The notes beneath the pieces were generated by a model, which worked only from the letters and a program-made list of their open reading frames with translations, was not told the origin of the DNA and ran no database searches. A DNA stretch of 43,909 nucleotides from assembly GCF_958453765.1 (NCBI RefSeq), contig NZ_CAUDZA010000019.1, positions 1-43,909 on the forward strand, given 5' to 3'. Of the stretch, positions 39,568 through 43,909 are shown one piece after another. The translations under genes were made by a program, and so were the position numbers. Origin of the DNA: Phascolarctobacterium_A succinatutens_B (lineage in GTDB: Bacteria > Bacillota > Negativicutes > Acidaminococcales > Acidaminococcaceae). Each line of letters begins with the position of its first letter. Within the stretch, counting starts at the first letter, position 1.

Positions 39568-40921
39568 GAGCAGATTTGTCTGTCAGGAATGCGGTTATGT
39601 TGCTTCCTCGTGGCTGGGACGCTGCCCGGAATGCGGCGGTTGGAATACGCTGGCAGAGGAGGCGGAGGTAACTGCCAAGACCGGTAAAAGCTATTTGCCT
39701 GCAAATAACGAAAAGCTGCGGCCGCGTACTATTGCCAGTGTTGCCCAAACCAAGGTAGAACGCCTGGCAACTGGTATTCGTGAATTTGACCGGGTGTTGG
39801 GCGGCGGTGTCGTACCCGGCAGCCTTGTGCTGCTGGGAGGCACTCCGGGCATTGGCAAATCTACTATTTTACTTGATGCAGGCCTGCGCTTCGGGCAGCA
39901 GGGTATCAAGGTACTGTATGTCAGCGGCGAGGAATCGGAGGAGCAGACTGCCATGCGTGCTGTCCGCTTAGGCGGTGCGCAGGCCAATGATAACCTGCTG
40001 ATTCTTACGGCAACGGATTTAGACGCTATTTTGGCGCAGGCGAATGCCTTGAAGCCGCAGCTTTTAATTATTGACAGTATTCAGACGATGTATAACCCGG
40101 AGCTGCAGACTGCTGCCGGCAGTGTAGGTCAGGTGCGCGAGTGTACGGCTAAACTGCTGCAGTTCGCTAAAAGTACGGGCATTGCGGTGCTGCTCATCGG
40201 TCACGTTACTAAGGACGGCACTATCGCCGGACCGCGCCTTTTGGAGCATATGGTGGACGTAGTGCTGCAGTTTGAGGGTGACCGTTCCTATTCCTTCCGC
40301 GTTCTGCGCGCATTAAAAAACCGCTTCGGCAGTACGAGCGAAAGCGGCATTTTCTCTATGGAAGCCGGAGGTCTGCAGGAGGTAGCAAATCCTGCCGGAC
40401 TGTTTTTGGAGGACAGAGACGGTGAAGCGTCAGGCAGTGTTATCGGTGCCTGCATGGAAGGCAATAGGCCGATTATGGCAGAATTTCAGGCGCTGGTAGC
40501 TAAAACTCCCTACGGCATGCCAAGACGTACGGCAGTAGGCTTTGACTATAACAGAGTGAATATGCTGCTGGCGATTCTGGAAAAACGTTTTGGCTTAGAC
40601 TTTGGCATTTACGATGCTTATGTTAACGTAGTAGGTGGCATGAAGGTTAATGAGCCGGCGGCAGATTTGGCGGTAGCGGCAGCGCTTGTTTCCAGCTATC
40701 GGAACAGGCCTCTGCCTAAGGGCATCCTCGTTTTTGGCGAAGTTGGTCTTACAGGCGAGGTGCGCCGCGTCAGCGCGCCCGAGCGCAGGATTATGGATGG
40801 CATTAATCTGGGCTTCAGCAAATTCATTGTACCTGACAGCAAGCTGCAGCTGCCTTCTGTCAAGGCACAGATTGTGCGTGTCAAAACATTGGAGCAGGCG
40901 ATTGCGGCTATGTTCGGTTAA
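39554..40921 (+). CDS. radA: DNA repair ATPase RadA (Sms)
   Basis: This 455-residue branch-migration ATPase works with RecA in recombinational repair. It has a four-cysteine zinc finger (Cys10, 13, 24, 27), Walker A GGTPGIGKST, a RecA-like core with LLIIDSIQTMY, the RadA-specific KNRFGS motif and a C-terminal Lon-like domain (VNVVGGMKVNEPAADLAVAAAL, GEVGLTGEVRRV). Length is normal. Its start lies inside the end of clpC, as is usual for this operon, and a terminator follows. Confidence 0.96.
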   Translation: MARTKSRFVCQECGYVASSWLGRCPECGGWNTLAEEAEVTAKTGKSYLPANNEKLRPRTIASVAQTKVERLATGIREFDRVLGGGVVPGSLVLLGGTPGIGKSTILLDAGLRFGQQGIKVLYVSGEESEEQTAMRAVRLGGAQANDNLLILTATDLDAILAQANALKPQLLIIDSIQTMYNPELQTAAGSVGQVRECTAKLLQFAKSTGIAVLLIGHVTKDGTIAGPRLLEHMVDVVLQFEGDRSYSFRVLRALKNRFGSTSESGIFSMEAGGLQEVANPAGLFLEDRDGEASGSVIGACMEGNRPIMAEFQALVAKTPYGMPRRTAVGFDYNRVNMLLAILEKRFGLDFGIYDAYVNVVGGMKVNEPAADLAVAAALVSSYRNRPLPKGILVFGEVGLTGEVRRVSAPERRIMDGINLGFSKFIVPDSKLQLPSVKAQIVRVKTLEQAIAAMFG

Positions 40922-40952
40922 AGACAACATTTATAGATTAGTCAGATATAAA

Positions 40953-40984
40953 AAAGCGCAGGCTGGTGAACAGTCTGCGCTTTC
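40953..40984. terminator. Bidirectional terminator after radA
   Basis: AAGCGCAG pairs with CTGCGCTT. The T-run is better on the minus strand (GCGCTTTTTT) than on the plus strand. Confidence 0.82.
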
Positions 40985-41034
40985 TTGTCTATACAGTGGG
41001 CAATCCTCATATACCGGCTGATGCTTATAATGCA

Positions 41035-41135
41035 AAAAAATCCCGGTACACTTCCCTCAAAATGTACCGGTAAAGCAATTGGTATAAGGAACAACGTCCC
41101 AGCAAATGTCTTAAGGTTATTATGGTTATATTATA
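41035..41135 (-). ncRNA. Possible small minus-strand RNA
   Basis: On the minus strand CCGGTACA/TGTACCGG (forward 41043-41070) followed by GGATTTTTTT is a good terminator, yet no minus-strand gene lies upstream. A minus-strand TATAAT (forward 41130-41135) would start an RNA of about 75 bases. The perfect dyad AAATTGT-GCG-ACAATTT (41135-41151) overlaps that promoter. No -35 is evident, so this is tentative. Confidence 0.35.
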
Positions 41136-41157
41136 AATTGTGCGACAATTTGTGGGC

Positions 41158-41171
41158 GTTGCCATAGCAAC
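41158..41171. promoter_or_regulatory. Operator-like dyad GTTGC-CATA-GCAAC
   Basis: A perfect dyad, 6-4-6 including flanking C/G. The same half-sites recur at 41314-41327, so it is a candidate binding site for the adjacent Crp/Fnr-type regulator. Confidence 0.5.
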
Positions 41172-41313
41172 GTTTTAACAGTTTGCAAGCGCTTTCTTTA
41201 TTTACAAAACATCTCAGAAAAGAATAATTTTGTAAGTTTTGTAAGTGAAACCGGATATCGCATAAAAGCGCAGTTTTAGGGGCTTTTTCGCAATTTTGAA
41301 ATTCGCAAAAAAT

Positions 41314-41327
41314 GTTGCATGAGCAAC
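41314..41327. promoter_or_regulatory. Operator-like dyad GTTGC-ATGA-GCAAC
   Basis: Second copy of the dyad, 35 bases upstream of the regulator's -35 box. Confidence 0.55.
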
Positions 41328-41361
41328 AAAATTACTAAACGTTTACTTTAGTTACATAATA

Positions 41362-41390
41362 TTTACATATGTATTTTAATTTGGGATAAT
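41362..41390 (+). promoter_or_regulatory. Promoter of the Crp/Fnr regulator gene
   Basis: TTTACA (41362-41367), 17-base spacer, GATAAT (41385-41390). The 513-base gap after radA otherwise holds only the terminators, dyads and possible RNA listed separately. Confidence 0.65.
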
Positions 41391-41434
41391 AAGGATGTGG
41401 AATAACTAATATGAAATAGAAGGCTGGTGATAAT

Positions 41435-42118
41435 ATGGCAGTAAAAATGTTTGCACCGAATTATCATGATATACCGTTGTTTAAAGGCTTAGGCAGAGAC
41501 GAGATTAACGAGGTTCTGCATAAGTTTCATGGACTGATTAAGCATTTTCCTAAATCCGACTATATTTATCTGGCAGGTGACTGCATCGAAAATTTATGCG
41601 TTGTCATGGAAGGCACTGTTCAGATGATCAAAGAGGATATCTGGGGTGAAAAATCCATTATTGCCAATTTGAGCGCAGGCGATGTTTTTGCGGAAAACTA
41701 CCTGGGCAAGCTGAGTGACCGCAGTGTGGTAAGCTATTTTGCGGCAAGCGACAGCGAGATTCTGATGCTTCCTTTGGGAAGAATGCTGTTTGACGGCAGC
41801 AATCACAATGAAACCAACAGACGTCTGATGTGCAATATCGTTTCGATTCTGGCAGACAATAATACACGCCTGATTGAGAAAACGGAAATTCTTTGCAAAA
41901 AGACCTTGCGCGGTAAGATTATGGCTTATCTTGAGCAGGAAGCAAGGTATAATGGCAGTGATAAATTTACTATTCCTTTTAACCGTACCGATTTGGCTAA
42001 TTATCTAGATGCCGACCGCAGTGCTTTGACCAGGGAGCTGGCGCGCATGCGTGCTGACGGACTTATCAGCTTTGAGAAGAATACATTTGAGATTCTGGAG
42101 CATTCTCATACGGAATAA
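41435..42118 (+). CDS. Crp/Fnr family transcriptional regulator
   Basis: A 227-residue regulator with an N-terminal cyclic-nucleotide-binding-type beta barrel (about residues 15-125, IYLAGDCIENLCVVMEGTVQMI and GDVFAENYLGK), a long dimerisation helix, and a C-terminal winged helix (FNRTDLANYLDADRSALTRELARMRADGLI). The N-terminal cysteine set of an Fnr Fe-S cluster is absent and the Arg-Ser cAMP pocket is not evident, so the effector is unknown. It has its own promoter with two repeated dyads upstream. Confidence 0.9.
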   Translation: MAVKMFAPNYHDIPLFKGLGRDEINEVLHKFHGLIKHFPKSDYIYLAGDCIENLCVVMEGTVQMIKEDIWGEKSIIANLSAGDVFAENYLGKLSDRSVVSYFAASDSEILMLPLGRMLFDGSNHNETNRRLMCNIVSILADNNTRLIEKTEILCKKTLRGKIMAYLEQEARYNGSDKFTIPFNRTDLANYLDADRSALTRELARMRADGLISFEKNTFEILEHSHTE

Positions 42119-42137
42119 TAATTATATTTTTATTAAG

Positions 42138-42163
42138 AAAGGCACCGTGAAGGTGTCTTTTTT
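42138..42163 (+). terminator. Terminator after the Crp/Fnr gene
   Basis: AAAGGCACC pairs with GGTGTCTTT (one G-U), then TTT. Confidence 0.82.
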
Positions 42164-42310
42164 ACTGTCATGAACAGTTGCTGAAATTAGTACCTGAACA
42201 GCTGAAAAACAGCGCTTAAGTAATTAAAATAAGATACGTAAGTTTATAAACAAAAATACAATAGAAATTATAGAATTTAGAAACTAAAATATGAAAAAGA
42301 TTATGTAAAA

Positions 42311-42336
42311 TATAATAAATTCGTTGCCTAGGCTAC
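42311..42336 (+). promoter_or_regulatory. Transporter promoter with dyad at the start site
   Basis: TATAAT (42311-42316) has no good -35. GTTGC-CTAG-GCTAC at 42323-42336 is one base off the dyad found upstream of the Crp/Fnr gene. The remaining 320-base gap shows no gene. Confidence 0.45.
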
Positions 42337-42439
42337 AGCGGAAAGATGGGAGAAAATGCTATCATAAAATCAACGGAAGAGCATATAAGATTTCATTGCT
42401 GTATGACTTTCGGAAAAAGATTAAAAGGAGGTATTGCTT

Positions 42440-43708
42440 ATGTCCCCCGCAATCAAATGTTTAATTCTGTTAGCGGTAATTGCTTTGTTCTTTGTAACTG
42501 AAATTATACCCTTGGCAATTACTGCAATCGGCGGCGCTGTTGCCTGCGGCTTGTTGGGTCTGATTCCGGCCAAGCAGGTTTTCAGCGGTCTCTCTAATTC
42601 TACTGTAGTACTGTTTGCCGGCATGTTCGTGGTTGGCGCGGCAATGTTCTACACCGGTTTAGCTCAGGCTATCGGTGAAAAGGTAGTGCATATTTTCGGA
42701 ACCGGTGAAAACAGCCTGATGCTTGGCTTAATGCTTGTCGGAACTGCTCTTTCTTCTGTTCTCTCCAACACCGGTACCTGCGCTTGTCTGATGCCGGTAG
42801 CACTTGGTATCTGTGCTGCTTCCAAAAACCCTGCGTCCCGCCAGCTGTTGCCGATGGCATATGCTTGCGGTTGGGGCGGCATTATTACTCTGGTAGGTAC
42901 ACCGCCTAATATTATCGGCAGTGGCGCTCTGACAGCTGCCGGTTTGCCGGGGTTCAGCTTCTTTGAATTTGCCTGGATTGGTATTCCTCTATCTGTAGCA
43001 GGTATTCTCTATATGTTGCTGATTGGCAAGTATCTGCTGCCGAAGGCAGAGCTTGATGCGGATCAGGAAATCGAACAAGAAATTGAAGCTACTACCCATG
43101 ATAAGAAAAAGCAAATGATTTCCGGTATGATTCTGTTGGTCTGCGTAATCGTAATGGCCTTGGATTTTAAGTTTATCAGCTTGGAAATGACTGCTATTAT
43201 TGGTGCTCTTGTATGCGTACTTACCGGTTGCCTGACTGAAAAACAGGCTTATTCCTCCATCGACTGGGTAACCATCTTCCTGTTTGCGGGTATGATGCCT
43301 GTGTCCACTGCAATGGATAAAACCGGCGCAGGCAAGCTGATTGCTAACTGGGCAGTGGGACTGATGGGCGGTGAACCTACACCGCTTATTGTAACGATAG
43401 TACTGTTTTCCATCTCCTGCTTCCTGACACAGTTCATGTCCAACACCGCTTCTGCTGCGTTGCTGTGCCCGATTGGTATAGCAATTGCTAAACAGCTGAA
43501 TGCAGATCCCAAGGCTGTGGTAATGGCGATTGCTGTTGCTGCATCCTGCGCATTCGCAACTCCCGTTGGCACTCCGCCCTGTACTCTGGTGCTCGGTCCC
43601 GGCGGCTACAAATTTATGGACTATGTGAAATGCGGAACCGGTTTGGTGCTGGTATGCTTTGTTGTAAGCTTGATTGTTATTCCGATGGTATGGCCGTTCT
43701 TCCCTTAA
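42440..43708 (+). CDS. SLC13/DASS-type anion transporter
   Basis: This 422-residue membrane transporter of the divalent anion:sodium symporter/ion transporter superfamily probably carries dicarboxylates, sulfate or a similar anion. It has two SNT motifs at the substrate site (LSNTGTCACLMPV in the first half and MSNTASAALLCPIG in the second) and two inverted halves of membrane helices around a charged loop (DADQEIEQEIEATTHDKKK). It is a little shorter than VcINDY. The ATG at 42440 follows AAAGGAGG; a TTG six bases earlier is not preferred. Substrate and coupling ion are not readable. Confidence 0.85.
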   Translation: MSPAIKCLILLAVIALFFVTEIIPLAITAIGGAVACGLLGLIPAKQVFSGLSNSTVVLFAGMFVVGAAMFYTGLAQAIGEKVVHIFGTGENSLMLGLMLVGTALSSVLSNTGTCACLMPVALGICAASKNPASRQLLPMAYACGWGGIITLVGTPPNIIGSGALTAAGLPGFSFFEFAWIGIPLSVAGILYMLLIGKYLLPKAELDADQEIEQEIEATTHDKKKQMISGMILLVCVIVMALDFKFISLEMTAIIGALVCVLTGCLTEKQAYSSIDWVTIFLFAGMMPVSTAMDKTGAGKLIANWAVGLMGGEPTPLIVTIVLFSISCFLTQFMSNTASAALLCPIGIAIAKQLNADPKAVVMAIAVAASCAFATPVGTPPCTLVLGPGGYKFMDYVKCGTGLVLVCFVVSLIVIPMVWPFFP

Positions 43709-43750
43709 TGCTCCCATATTAGACGACACCCTGAATCAAACACTGGCAGA

Positions 43751-43790
43751 AAGGTCGCTGTTGCTGTAAAAGCGCAGCGGCCTTCTGCTG
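43751..43790 (+). terminator. Terminator-like hairpin after the transporter
   Basis: AAGGTCGCTG pairs with CAGCGGCCTT through one G-U. The downstream T-run is weak. Confidence 0.5.
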
Positions 43791-43850
43791 TTATGCAGGC
43801 GGGGAAATATGATAAGAATGAAAGTGTTGACAGCCTATAATATGTTATAT

Positions 43851-43896
43851 TTTTTAGTACCTGGGTGGATGATATCGATGTTATAGGTACTAAAAA
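43851..43896. repeat. 12-bp perfect inverted repeat near the window end
   Basis: TTTTTAGTACCT (43851-43862) and AGGTACTAAAAA (43885-43896) are exact reverse complements with a 22-base centre. A TTGACA lies at 43827-43832 but has no clear -10. It probably belongs to the control region of a gene beyond the window. Confidence 0.55.
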
Positions 43897-43909
43897 TAAC
43901 TTTAAAAAA

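Overview
The window looks like one chromosomal segment of a low-to-mid GC anaerobe, most likely a Negativicutes member (Acidaminococcaceae/Phascolarctobacterium-like). This is an inference from a sufCBDSU operon with no isc genes, a ctsR-clpC-radA heat-shock operon whose ClpC carries a McsA-like zinc finger and has no mcsB beside it, a catabolic-type glutamate dehydrogenase, and a spacer that reads like the 5' end of a Firmicutes-type 23S rRNA. No database search could be run, so the genus is not proven.

Layout. 1-3.9 kb: housekeeping genes (CGGC protein, M20 peptidase, membrane protein, cyclophilin, GIY-YIG protein, cold-shock protein). 3.9-7.0 kb, minus strand: an osmoprotectant ABC transporter made of a binding-protein/permease fusion plus an ATPase. 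7.4-19.6 kb: a complete type III-A (Csm) CRISPR locus, cas10-csm2-csm3-csm4-csm5-cas6, then a ~2.7 kb array, then cas1-cas2-csm6. The effector genes overlap by a few bases. The array lies inside the locus, between cas6 and cas1. About 31 repeats are recognisable. The left end is uniform and the right end decays. Near the right end it is split by a ~550 bp insert that encodes a DUF559/Vsr-like nuclease and is bounded by structured GC-rich inverted repeats. 19.9-25.3 kb: a 22-codon hydrophobic ORF, two exported proteins including a class-3 lipase, a family 4 uracil-DNA glycosylase, an ABC-F ATPase, a type I toxin-antitoxin locus (25-aa holin-like toxin with antisense RNA) that is too short for ordinary gene finding, and a YhcH-like protein. 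25.4-25.7 kb: tRNA-Asn, tRNA-Glu and tRNA-Val. 26.2-31.2 kb: SUF Fe-S assembly operon. 31.3-33.9 kb: HD hydrolase and glutamate dehydrogenase. 34.1-35.4 kb, minus strand: lemA and a TPM-domain gene. 36.0-40.9 kb: XRE regulator, then ctsR-clpC-radA. 41.4-43.7 kb: Crp/Fnr regulator and an SLC13-type anion transporter, with shared operator-like sites upstream of both.

How the main system should work (family knowledge). Cas6 cuts the pre-crRNA to leave the 5' handle ACGGAAAC. Csm2-Csm5 and Cas10 form the RNA-guided complex, Csm3 cuts target RNA, Cas10 makes cyclic oligoadenylates, and these activate the CARF-HEPN RNase Csm6. Cas1-Cas2 add spacers.

The observations most worth following are: (1) the DUF559 element inside the array, with its two covarying structured ends; (2) spacer 4, which reads as the start of 23S rRNA in the non-targeting orientation; (3) many spacers that are antisense to ribosome-binding site/start-codon regions; (4) the complete type I toxin-antitoxin locus at 24.5-24.8 kb.
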